DNA from: Lumbricus terrestris
Taxonomy: Eukaryota > Annelida > Clitellata > Crassiclitellata > Lumbricidae
Reading direction: 5' to 3'
NCBI GenBank assembly: GCA_949752735.1
Contig: OX457037.1
Location: 18,180,039 to 18,244,038 of the forward strand
Length of the DNA: 64,000 nt
In this document: positions 45,101 through 55,654 of the stretch, piece after piece
Layout of the letters: every line of letters starts with the position of its first letter
Numbering within the stretch: position 1 is the first letter of the stretch
The notes under the pieces: generated by a model
The model's input: the letters and a program-made list of their open reading frames with translations, nothing else
Told to the model about the DNA's origin: nothing
The model's database searches: none
Made by a program: the position numbers and the translations under genes

Positions 45101-48100
45101 ACATTTTTTGGCTAGTAATACGTTCACGACGGTGCAAAAAACATAATTTTCCGCGATTTTCGACTTTTTTCCGCTCGAAGTAACATTACACAATGTAAGC
45201 TTATAGTTCTTACATCATCTGCTAGAAAATGCATTATTTCATTTTTACATCATTTCATTTCGGGAGGTGTTCAAACACCCAAAACACTCCCCTAGCTACG
45301 GCCTTGATATGAGCATTAAACACTAGTTGTAGCTTGCATGTCTGCAGTCAGCCCTGTTGCAAGAACTGTGTTAAAAAAACTTATAAACATGAAACAATCT
45401 AACAATCTATCAATACTTAAAAGTTAAAACAATACTGTCTTATATTTTCATAACTCACAAATATGAAGGTGACTGAATGAGAAAATATATTTTCTCTAAA
45501 TTTACACAAAAAAATAAATTAAATTTACAGCATAGTTTAATTGCATTTAATTCCTAAATGTATTTTTTGGGCTGTGTGAACAATCTGAACAATGATCACT
45601 AGCAGTGCCATCTATTGAATAAACTATCAATTATAACCACCTAAGACTACTTATAGTGATTGATGTGTAACATTATATTGAAAGAAAATGTCAGATTCAT
45701 TAGAATTGAGTATCTATTTAATAATATTTTATTGGCGGAAAAATATGTCGGAAAGTTTCCGAAACTTTCCGGAAAGATATGAAACTTTCCAGAGAAAGTT
45801 TCCACCTCACAACACTAATGGCCGACCCTCTTTTTCACCATCCGAGTCACTCACAGTTGAAGATAAATTATGAAATTACACGATTTTTCAAAAACAACCG
45901 CAAACACAATCAATGATTGAAGTACTAGTTGAAAGTAAAAAAACCGTATAAATTAGTTTCTTAAAAAAGAAACAACTAACTGCAAATTAAACAATATCTG
46001 TAATCAGAATGACTCTGATAATAATTTGTCGTTTGAAATCAGAAAGGAAAAAATCTATTTAAAAAACCTACAAAAAATGTGGCAAAGAGGTGATGCTTGT
46101 CGACTATGTGCAGAATCGTGTCCCTGGAGTAGACCACATCAAACGTTCCAGGTGGATAACATCTTTTTGTCGCATCACAGACTTCGAACTGAACCTAATC
46201 ACAAACGCATGTTCAACATAAAATAGTTAGTTACATCAACAGCAAAAAATTTAAGATTTAAATATTAAAATAGTGATCTACATCAATGTTTGAATCACGC
46301 ACATAAAGACAGTGATAATTTAATTAACGCTGAATAAAGTTTACCAAATGTTACAATCATGCTGTGTAGAGCCGAACAGAATAGTAAATATGACCACCCC
46401 AGTGAAATAGTTAAATAATTTAAATCCATGAGAAAAATGAGTTCTGAGGCTTTTCTTGAAGGAAGAAAAAACTGCATTGGTTACATTCCTTGAGGACAGC
46501 AGGGTAGAGCGCATGAACAGCCTGGACAGTTCTGCATCATTCTTTTAAAAAGGGCCACAGGCTATAAGGTGTTGAAGGTAGGGAGGATTGTTCATGGTAA
46601 GGGCCCTATAGGTCAGTCACACCAGCTAATATTAATCTAATTCTGAGTTATAGATGAAACCTGGCAGACTGAAGAAAAGAGATGTCTGAGAAGAATCAAA
46701 GCCTACACCTGCAGAAATTGAGTTGGCATAATCAAGACGAGAATGGACATTAGAGAGGAGGCACATTGTGACGTGAAGCATTGACATGATGTACTATATC
46801 TATTGTATTAAGTATCTTTAAATTTTTTAAACATATTCCCCTGATAATCATAGAAATAAGATCTCTAAAGTCTGATAAGAGTACAAAGTGTTTTGCATCT
46901 CTACTAACTAAGGCACCTACCCGTATATCTTGGATTTTATTCGCTCTTTCCAAAGCAATCGACACCATATTTGATGACAAATCAATACCAGTCACAGAAA
47001 CATCATATTCCTGCAAACCAAAGAATCAGAGAACAATGAGGAAAGCAATGAAGAAAATCACTTTCCTACCACTTCCCAACCATACAAATACTCTGCTCAA
47101 GATCAAATGAAAATATGCTTCTAGTGATTAGGAAAATAAAACAATTATCAAAAATTAATAAGCTCATGTATTCACGAACTAATTTAAGGGCACACGTGGA
47201 ATGTCAGTGATGTCTGCTAACATTAATTAATGTGGCAAACAATAGGTAACTAATTACCTGTTGCCAGTCTCCACAAATTGCACAAAAATACTGTCTGACA
47301 ATTGGCCACATTGTTTTACTGTCACAATCAAGTCCATGAACATTATGGCAATCAGTGTATCCCAACACAACTACCAAGCATGCAAACCAACATACGCAAC
47401 AAGTGACTACTGTCAAAAGTAATTCATTGTTTTGTCCAGCTTCATCAAAATGAAAAAACTTCATATCAACAAACAAGCCGCAGAACTATACTTGATTATA
47501 AAAAAACTATGCCGAAGAGTACTGAAAGTACGACCTATCTCAACTCCGTCTGGACGTCCTCTCCACCCTTAGATCGTCATAATCTTCTACTAGTACCACG
47601 GTCTCGGACTGCCACAGCACAGCACCATGTCTATGTTGCCCTTTGCTGTGGAATAATCTTCCTGCTATAACTCATGCTCCATGCCCAGATCTTATCTGCG
47701 TCACTACCCTTCAGACTGTTCTTTGAAAACTTTTCTTTTTCCACAGGTTCTTCACTCTGGGAGTGCCTCTGATTAAGTTGCATTGTAAAAGGCACTATAT
47801 AAGTCCGTGAGAGAAATATAATAAAATAGAATTAGTGTTTCCAAACATCATTTCTAGTTGCTGATCAGACAAAAGCATTCATAAACATAGGAATACAGTC
47901 GTAAGGCCAAAAAAAAAATAATGCTGTGTTCCGGTAACAGAGCTCTAAAAAATTGGGTAGGTAGGTTGGAAAATATTTTTATTTTGGTAAAATATTTTTA
48001 TACAGTGACTGTCCGAAAAATTATACCCACTACCGGTACTCTTTTTTGCATAAAGGTACACGCTGCAACAAAGTACGTGTTCTAAGCAAGTGTAAACTGC

Positions 48101-51100
48101 CTATTTCCCGACTGTCTGCACCTAAAACTGCCCTAGAAAACAATTCTATTAATTTCATTTTGACATCTTTTCTGGTAAGATAAAGTGGGAAGGGAAGGGG
48201 AAGATGAGTGCGAACAGAACATCACTGCTAGGGGTCGTTCCAGATTGGCCGAGCCAGTGACTAGTTACATCTAGAGGTTGCTAGATTTATTTTCCCTAGT
48301 CACCGTTAGAGGTGGTTCAAGTGAGAATGATAAGGATAGAGGCTTCTCAGGACTGGCAGCCAGGAAGTAGTTAGTCAGGGGTGAAACTCTAATGCAGTGT
48401 CCACGCTGTAGTCGGGAGTGCTTCTGAGAAGATAGCTTGAAGAGGCGCTATAGAAATTGAGAGATCAATAAAATAAAATGAAACATTCTATTCACTTGAA
48501 AACTGTTCTTTTTGGCCATGCTGGAGTCGAGAGCCCCTCTGAGTAGTTTCCTTGAAAAGGTGCTATATAAATACTTGAATGAATTAATGTTAAATTCTTC
48601 ACCAAGGGGTGCTCGAAATAAAAGGGAACTGCTCAGTGAGCGGAAGAGAGCAGAGTTAGTAGAAGAGAGCACTCTGAGCACAAAAAGGCACAGTAAACAC
48701 AAGAGCACAGTGAGCAAAAGAGAGCAGAAAGAGGCAGAGAGCAAAGGAGGGCACAGTGATCACAAGAGAGCCTAGTCAGCTTAGGAATAAAGTGAGAAAA
48801 AATGGACTGTCTTAGGACGGAAAAACAGCAAGTTAAACTATAAACTTGCAGCAGGCTGTGTATAGCCATCATGTGCTACAGGCTAGATGGCCCTGTACTC
48901 AATGCCTGCAACGAGCTACCGTGAGAAAACCCTCCTTTCAGATCTATTACTCTTCCCCCCCCCATCCACCCCACAACCGCCTGTTTGTCAAACTGACCGT
49001 GGGAAACTATTGATTGCTCTAAGACCATTATATACCTTGAAAGACGACTTCTTACGATCGTCGCCTGACTTAGTGAAGGCTATAATTATGATGTTCCAAT
49101 TGTACATCTCATATACGGGAGGCAATGTCAGTGTAAATAAATAAAAAATCACAAAATTTTCCGAGTTGCGGCAATAAAAGTGAGTCGGTCGGGTTACTGG
49201 AAACACAACATTAGTTTTTTGGCCTAAGATCCAACTCTATACGGAAGGCAATGTCACCGTATTATGTCAAAACAAATTTTAAAAAAAATTTTTTTTACTA
49301 AAATATTTTTTTTTAATAAATTTTTTAAAAAATAAAAATATTTTACAAAATTATTTGAGTGGGGGCAATAAAAGAGGGTCGGTCGGGTTACCGGAAACAC
49401 AACATTATTTTTTTTTGGCCTAAAGAAGAAGCAGCCATAAATGCTGGGATATAAAATTGTCGTAGATTGTTCAACGTACTTTAGCCATGTAGAAGTCGCC
49501 GCCACCAATTCCAGATCCGACGTCGAGCACATGCTCCTTCGGTTTCAGCTTCAACATCTTCACAAATTCCTAGAAATGTATTTCAACAGCTACGTTGAGC
49601 TAAGAAAAGCGACGCTCAAAATGTAACAATTAATTTGACATTGTTATTGTATGTTACGGTCAGTTTGCTGTATTATTTCTTGGAATATCCTTCAATCGTT
49701 TGATCCCCAGAACATAAGATCAATTATGGAGATTTACGATTTATATAGCACCCTTCAGCATGGATGATGAAGCCAACCAGTGGGGACTTCTCCTTGAACT
49801 GATACTTACCAATAAACTCCTTGTTACAAGTTGGCAGTATATAATAAATGAATAGATCAATAATCCCTCTTACACTACCATACTCATATTATGTATATAC
49901 TCATTTTTGGCCTGTCTTAAAGGTACTCAAACTGGTCACTTGTCCAATTCCAAAAGTTTAAAAATCAAATGGATCATCAATGATCTTAAACCTCTGTCGT
50001 TTCAATTCCTCCTGTGCTGACAAAATTGTCACCAAATATTCGCTCGTAGCGCAGGATTCCGGTCCGTGAGTATTGTTTCTTATCAAGAAATTCTTGGAAC
50101 GTCTTGTAACCATGACTTTCACTCTTAGCAACTCGGACCTTTGTCAGAAGCCAACAGATATGATTGCAGCTTGAATGGAGCTGAAAAAGATACAAATGAA
50201 TTCACATTTTGATTAAAAAATGCAACTGCTAAAATCTGAAAAAATTCATTCATTACAGAAACTTGTACATAGCTTTTTCACATGTAACAACTCAAGAGCA
50301 CTTTCGACCCAGCCCAGGCTAGAAAGGACAGCCCTAAGATTAAAAAGAAAGCACGAAAAACCTTAGGCGGCAAACGCAAATGGTTTAATTATTCAAATTC
50401 AACTTGGTTCAACCAGTAATAGGTACATCAAAAGCTTTTTAATTACCCGGCAATTACTTAGACCAAGTCACACTTTGTTAAATGTTATTCAGCATTCAGT
50501 TTCATCATTGGTGGAGTTCAATCTCCTTTCTAGGTTTACTTCCATGCCAGCAGCAACTAGTGACTCTTTGAGTAAACTGTGCAACGTTTGCTAACTGATA
50601 AATGTTCTGTTGTTAATGAAATTCCACCAGTGTAACAGTGCTCTGCCTTCAAGTTTACACTTTGGGTTGCAATATATTCAAATCTTCCATTTATAGTACA
50701 ATTACACTGTTACCTTGATAAATTAGCATTGAAACACTGTTACCTTGATAAATTATCGTTGAAACACTGTTACCTTGACAAATCAGCGGTGAAACACTGA
50801 TACCCTGATAAATTAGCAGTGAAGTAAAACACCGTAACATTGATAAATTAGCACTACCTTGATAAACTAGCAATGAAACACTGTTACCTTGAAAAATTAG
50901 CATTGAAACACTGTTACCTTGATAAATGCCTGAATCGATTTTGAGCAGATAATTTCAAATGAATAGAAGGCCTCGCCATCTTCGGTTGGCGTGGCAACAG
51001 ACTGGAAGAGCGAATTGTAGACATCAGGCAGACGGTAGATGCCAGGACTTCCCTCACTCCTATCTAAAACAGATGACGAAACAAGTCTCAGGAGTCTGCA

Positions 51101-54100
51101 TATAAATATAATAGCAGTTTAGCTTCATTGCAGTTCTGCAAGTTAGGTTTCGAGTAGTTCTGCAGTTCGATTCCCTTGAAGAGGAGCTATATAAATCTTT
51201 GAGCAAAACAAATATAATTACAAGACCTATAGTCTAGTATACATCAACGAGAAAAAGACAGATCATGGAGGTGGCCATCTAAAATAAAGATTTCCATTGC
51301 ATGAAATGATCTGTTGTTCATGAATAGCAGCTGTGGATTGCAGAAGTAAGAACAGAAGTCTACCAAATGCCAAAAAAGTGATATACCAAATTGCAAATCA
51401 TGAAATGGAAAATTATCCAATCTAAAACAACAAATTATGAGCTAACAAATTGTGAATTACCAAATTCTGATTTACAAAATATCCATTACCATATCACGAA
51501 CTACCAAATTACGAATTACCAAATTACGAATTACCAAATTACAAATTACCAAATTACCACATTACGAATTACCAAATTACAAATTACGAATTACCAAATT
51601 ACGAATTACCAAATTACGAATTACCAAATTACAAATTACCAAATTACAAATTACCAATTACCAAATTACGAATTAACAAATTACGAATTACCAAATTACA
51701 AAGTACCAAATTACAAATTACCAAATTGCGAATGACCAAATTACGAATGACCAAATTACGAATTACCAAATTACAAATTACCAAATTACAAATTACCATA
51801 TTACGAAATTACCAAATTACAAATTACCGGGCGCACTGAAGCAACGTTCACAGAAGAAGAAGTGTCCTCCCGGACGAAGTGAAACAAGAATCCTTTCAAA
51901 CAATTCTCGAACAACTGTCTCATCGAGATACATAAACAACCCGTTAGAAAACGTGAGATCGAACCTAGACAAACAACAAACAAAGTTCTAAGCCACTATA
52001 TAATATTATTAAGAAAACATAAAACTCCACATCTGTAACTAAGGTAGAAATTAAAATCATATTCCATTCATGCATGTTTATAAACATAGATTTACACATA
52101 CCGGTACTTATTAATCCTTTACCCGTTTGCCCCGAGAATATTCGCTGAAAACGGGCTTAAAATTTAAAAATGAACCGGTAAAGTGTTAAGCAAATTTACT
52201 TGTGACTTCAATCCTCCTGTGGAGAATTTTATATATAATATTCAATTCATATCGTGTGTATATGAGATGTGTAAATTTTTGGTTCGAATTCAATGGTGTG
52301 ACTCCCCCTACCCCAGGTAGGGGAAGTCCCACCATTAGGCTCCCCCTACAGATTCTGTCTTGGTTTTTATATTATCTTTTTGCTTGTACTCGATGCCGTG
52401 ATTGCCAGGGTGGCTGCTACTCCCAGGTTTACAGTAGTAATTTGGACTAATTAAGCGTACTCCTAAACACAATTTCAACACGTCAGGTTTTTCTAGGTTT
52501 TTGAGGCAAGGTGCAGGCATTTTTAAAAATTAACAGTGATAGCTACGCCGGTTGGCATTGAAAAAACATTAATGAATATTCAAAATATTGTACTAGCTAC
52601 AGAATACACTAACTTGTTTGGAGATTTATCCAGGTGGGTTACATCAGCGCATTTGTACATGACGTTTGCAAGACCCTTGTTCTGCTCTTGATTAGCGAGT
52701 AGAAACTCCTGCACAAAGTCAACACATTCGACGCTCTTTGCCTTTGTCGCCAGGTGCCCAGTAAATCGTCTAAAAAATACAAAGCAAAAGTTGCATAGAA
52801 CGTTCTGTACGATGAAAATATGTCAGTTCCGCAGCAAACCGCAACCTGGAGACTGACTTATGAAGCTATAGTGCTTAGAACAACAAAATCCTAAATTACC
52901 AAGAACTTGATCTTTAGCAAGTTTATCTCTTTGCAGCCATGCAATAATGTCAAACGTTATCTTAAAAGTCTAAATTTATCGCAAAACAATCCTGAAAATG
53001 ACTTTGGAACATCTGTGATTTATAAAACACATAAATACGTTCAGCCTTGGCATATTTAGTACATCTGGAATGGTTTTACAAACTGAACATAAAAGTAGAC
53101 CAATACCAGCTGAAACAATGCAGAAATACTGTATTGACTTTTAGTTCTATTCATTCATTCATTCACTCATTCATTCATTCATACTATGGATTTATATACC
53201 ATGCTCCATCAAGAAATCTACTCAAGGGCCTTCCCAGCCAGCTACGACGAAAGAAAAAGACTTGAGAGATTTACGACACAAGGCTTGATTGGTAAGATGT
53301 AATAAATGCAGATTTGAAGGATGGAGGTCATTCCAGATGGACAGCCCTACAACTAAAAAAGCTAGCTTATTGCCTAGCTGAGTTATAATCAGTGCCACAC
53401 TAAGCAGGTAACACAGGTAACTGTACTTATTGACAAACAGCGCTTGCTACAACGGCACACAGCAGGCCGATAATTCATGGGAACGCCATTTGTCAATACA
53501 ACAGCAAAGGGGTTAAGTGATTATATAGAATGGTGAGAACATGATAACTGGATAGACGGCTGACTGTATCTATTCCACATGATATTATGACTGCTGACCC
53601 TTTTCCAGCACCAAGTTCAAGGACATCTTTTCCACTGACATCTGGAAGAAGAGCCAAGATCTCGGTTATCTCCTCTCGACTTGTAACCGAATCCAGGTCA
53701 CCGGTGTTACCCTTGTGCCACAAGATAGGCTTTAGTTTGCCTTAAAAAGAGAGAATACAAAGTGAGAGAATATGTAAAAACGAAGCTGAAAAATTAATCA
53801 ATGAGAATAATCGCAAGAACTAATACACTTGTAAAATGAACGTGAAATAACACCAGTCTAATCATCCCTTCAGAAAATCCTTATGTTAAGACTGCTGTAA
53901 TTAGGTTCTACAGTCATTGATACCAGGTAACCTAAAGTGCCTACCGTATTGAATGTATAATCCAGGGTGAGAATTGCCGGGGGTTGGGGTTTCAACCCCT
54001 AGTCTTTCTTAGAGCCCCATAGTAAAGTATGTTTTTTACACCCCAATTCCAAGTGGATAATGGTCCAACCCTACAGTTATTTTTCCACAATTCTCACTTG

Positions 54101-54625
54101 TATAATCACACTCTTTCAAGAAAACATTCGTCGGGGGGGCAAATTTCCAATACTAGGCATCTTTGACCGCTCTATTCTGCCTTTATCTGCTTACATGCTA
54201 CTGAGCCGTCGGTAACATCTACCGACAAGCACTAGTACCGATTTGACGTTTTTGGCGCGTTTCCATAAATTTCTGAGTTTCTGTGTGCATCGCTTGCTCA
54301 ATCAAATGTTGGTTATGAATGGAAAATTACTGAATTTATTTCCCGGGTGTGCAGCCCAACCAAGACAGCATGCCAAATGATACCGCATAATTATGTCAGG
54401 CCTATACCAACGCATCTTGCGTTGCGAAGACATCCAAGTTATGTAATTGCATATTATGATTATTCTGTGATTGTACATCTTAGATTGTTCCTATCGCATG
54501 TTCCCGCAATGCGCGTGCATGCGGTCCAATAAAGAACATGCTTATTATTTACCCCGATACCAAACGTTTGCCTTACCATCCTCAGCTGTTGAACAGCCAT
54601 GCTGTTGGGAGCCGGTAGCAGCCAT
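42197..54625 (-). CDS. PMT: Two-domain phosphoethanolamine N-methyltransferase
   Basis: Twelve coding exons on the minus strand: 54625-54577, 53740-53599, 52769-52614, 51964-51828, 51063-50918, 50180-49992, 49569-49480, 47010-46921, 46194-46072, 44352-44221, 43057-42941, 42325-42197. Every junction is GT/AG and in phase, giving 499 aa (plant PEAMT about 491). The enzyme uses S-adenosylmethionine to methylate phosphoethanolamine three times to phosphocholine, feeding phosphatidylcholine synthesis in the cytosol. Domain 1 holds [12 protein letters not shown] (58-69) and [15 protein letters not shown]; domain 2 holds [25 protein letters not shown] (286-301), [10 protein letters not shown] (309-318), [30 protein letters not shown] and LERCAS-QKWGLF. 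Both SAM motifs are intact, as in the plant and non-mammalian animal form; nematodes split the domains over two proteins. Introns 1 and 9 hold hAT elements, and introns 4 and 5 start with tandem arrays. Start: [10 protein letters not shown], phase 1 into exon 2. Confidence 0.96.
43420..43905. other. Unrecognised block in PMT intron 10
   Basis: GC-richer than the surrounding intron, with a 134-codon frame (43504-43905) of low, non-family composition. Phrases such as GGAAGGCAATGGGAAACCACC look like a dispersed repeat. I cannot assign it. Confidence 0.35.
44410..44490 (-). mobile_element. LINE 3' tail, inverse
   Basis: TATATAGTGCCTCTTCACGG and AAAGTGCTCCCGACTCTAGTA are the complement of the usual tail; PMT intron 9. 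Confidence 0.6.
44814..45817. mobile_element. hAT element, 1.0 kb, in PMT intron 9
   Basis: The target duplication ATGGCCGA is perfect (44806-44813 and 45818-45825). The ends TAGTGATGTAG and (complement of the right end) TAGTGTTGTGAGG are hAT-type. Both sub-terminal regions carry GGAAAGTTTCC palindromes. The copy is interrupted by a second hAT element; without it the length is about 696 bp. Confidence 0.85.
44999..45306. mobile_element. Nested hAT-type MITE, 308 bp
   Basis: Inverted ends CAAGACCGTAGC and (complement) CAAGGCCGTAGC, with target duplication ATATGAGC perfect at 44991-44998 and 45307-45314. It interrupts the element above, so it is the younger of the two. Confidence 0.9.
46430..46790 (-). 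mobile_element. LINE-like fragment, inverse
   Basis: Minus-strand sequence resembling the coding 3' part of L2/CR1-type LINEs (long, stop-ridden); no clear tail. PMT intron 8. Confidence 0.4.
47500..47830 (+). mobile_element. LINE 3' fragment in PMT intron 7
   Basis: Decayed ORF2 end (a WNNLPA-like stretch at about 47650), then TCTGGGAGTGCCTCTGATTA and AAAAGGCACTATATAAGT. Confidence 0.65.
47903..47940 (-). repeat. Dispersed GGTTACCGGAAACACAACATT repeat, inverse
   Basis: Complement of the repeat seen at 49163-49230 and 49362-49424, with poly-T before GGCCTTA. Confidence 0.5.
48370..48600 (+). mobile_element. SINE tail followed by LINE tail
   Basis: 48380-48470 is the 3' half of SINE family 1 (ATGCAGTGTCCACGCTGTAG, CGGGAGTGCTTCTGAGAAG, AAGAGGCGCTATAG). 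48500-48590 is a LINE tail (GCTGGAGTCGAGAGCCCCTC, GAAAAGGTGCTATATAAA). The two lie head to tail in PMT intron 7. Confidence 0.65.
48605..48780. repeat. Purine-rich GAGCACAGTGAGC degenerate array
   Basis: Repeated AGAGAGCAGA, GAGCACAGTGAGCA and AAGAGAGC words. The frames opened on both strands are repeat by-products. Confidence 0.6.
49163..49424 (+). repeat. Two copies of a GTCGGTCGGGTTACCGGAAA dispersed repeat
   Basis: GGCAATAAAAG, GTCGGTCGGGTTAC, GGAAACACAACATTA and TTTTTTGGCCTAA occur at 49163-49230 and again at 49362-49424, separated by A/T homopolymer runs. An inverse copy is at 47903. Confidence 0.65.
50705..50935 (-). repeat. PMT: 30-bp minisatellite that includes the PMT exon 5 splice donor
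   Basis: In the sense direction of PMT each unit reads TTTATCAAGGTAACAGTG plus TTTCAATGCTAA. The exon 5 end and donor, ATCAAG|GTAACAG (50918|50917), is the first unit. About seven further copies follow in the intron, most keeping AAGGTAACAG. Each unit also brings an in-frame TAA. Confidence 0.9.
51150..51205 (+). mobile_element. LINE/SINE 3' tail
   Basis: GGTTTCGAGTAGTTCTGCAG then GAAGAGGAGCTATATAAATC; PMT intron 4. Confidence 0.45.
51435..51827 (-). repeat. PMT: GTAATTTGTAATTCG array starting at the PMT exon 4 splice donor
   Basis: In the sense direction intron 4 begins GTAATTTGTAATTTGGTAATTT and continues for about 390 bases as 15-16-bp repeats of GTAATT[T/C]G. The first GTAATT at 51827 is the donor used to join exon 4 to exon 5. 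Confidence 0.9.
53145..53370 (-). mobile_element. LINE 3' fragment, inverse
   Basis: ATTCATTCATTCATACTATGG, ACTCAAGGGCCTTCCCAGCC and then the complement of decayed ORF2; PMT intron 2. Confidence 0.6.
53963..54100. mobile_element. Small DNA transposon (MITE), 138 bp, in PMT intron 1
   Basis: Inverted ends CAGGGTGAGAATTG and (complement) CAAGTGAGAATTG. The target duplication TATAATC is at 53956-53962 and 54101-54107 (7 bases, 8 if the end is shifted by one). Probably hAT. Confidence 0.75.
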
Positions 54626-54836
54626 TTCCAAATTCGATGGCAGAAGAGAAGAAGATTCAAAGAACGGAAGCTTCTGAGTTCCCTTGTTGCACTGACCGTA
54701 GATTTTGAACTAGCAGAATCTTTTCGACGGCGTCGTACTTGTCACTGCATCCGAACCGAGTGTCCACACTTTCGATGTCAGGATCTGTGACGCACGCCGT
54801 ACCATGTCGGCTGATCCACGAGTACGCAATTTTTTT

Positions 54837-54865
54837 AGGTCGGGTCAAGTTAAAGGTCAAGGTCA
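54837..54865. promoter_or_regulatory. PMT: Cluster of nuclear-receptor half-sites upstream of PMT
   Basis: AGGTC, GGGTCA, AGGTCA and AGGTCA lie within 29 bases. The last two abut (DR0) and contain TCAAGGTCA, the full consensus for ERR/NR5A-type monomer binding. The cluster lies 212-240 bases upstream of the PMT start codon. Seen directly; binding is inference. Confidence 0.4.
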
Positions 54866-55124
54866 TCGACGATTTTTTAGGCCAGTGTACTAAACGTGTA
54901 GTTTAGCGTCGTAAATTATTTTAACGCTTTTAATAACACAAAAAGCGCCGCAAATTATTTCTCATAGCGTACATTTCACCAACTGATGTAACAGCACACT
55001 TAAAATTTTGTAAGCAGAAGAATATTGACAGAAAATATGTTTTTAAAATGTCACATTTTTCATGCGAAATCGTCGTTCGAATCGCCATTGAACGACAACA
55101 TTTGCCCGGAAGTGGGGTACGCAA

Positions 55125-55260
55125 TTGTAATATATAGCGCCACTTCAAGAGAACTCCTCAGAGGCGCTCCCGACCAAATCACAATCACAGAGAATGGTTT
55201 TCAAACGCTTGTGGAAAAGGGGCAAAGAAAGACAAAGACGCGCACAAACCATAGACGTAC
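55125..55260 (-). mobile_element. LINE 3' fragment, inverse
   Basis: ATATATAGCGCCACTTCAAG, CTCAGAGGCGCTCCCGACC; complement of the usual tail. Confidence 0.65.
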
Positions 55261-55329
55261 ATTGGTCCATGCGACTATAAATAACGTGTAGGCCTACGTA
55301 CGTCAAGATTTCGGTCTTAAGTTCAAGAT

Positions 55330-55565
55330 GAGAAATGGAAGCTGGACGAAGGTATTTCTAGATCTGAAATGGAAGCTGGATTGATGAAAAAATGCTTAAG
55401 TAATGGAAGCCGGATGATGGTATTTTTATATCTGAAATAGAAGCTGGGTTGACGAAAATAACGGGCGAGAAATAGAAGCTGGGTTAATAAAAAATATTCT
55501 AGGTGAAATCTGAACTGGGTTGATGAAAAATAATCATTATTGAAACAGAAGTTGGATTCATAAAA
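55330..55565 (-). repeat. Diverged 35-bp-type units, inverse
   Basis: GAAATGGAAGCTGGA(TT)GATGAAAA words recur six to seven times. They are the complement of the foldback minisatellite unit at 17955-18565, strongly diverged. Confidence 0.65.
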
Positions 55566-55654
55566 CAGTTGATGCAATTGAAAAAGCTAGACTTTTACTT
55601 ACTTACTTATTTATTTTGTCTGCTGTCTTATTGCACACTTGCCGCACGCAACTT

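Noticed and set aside
51391..51735. 114-codon open frame of repeated ITNYQ
   Set aside because: By-product of the GTAATTTG array in PMT intron 4, on the antisense strand.
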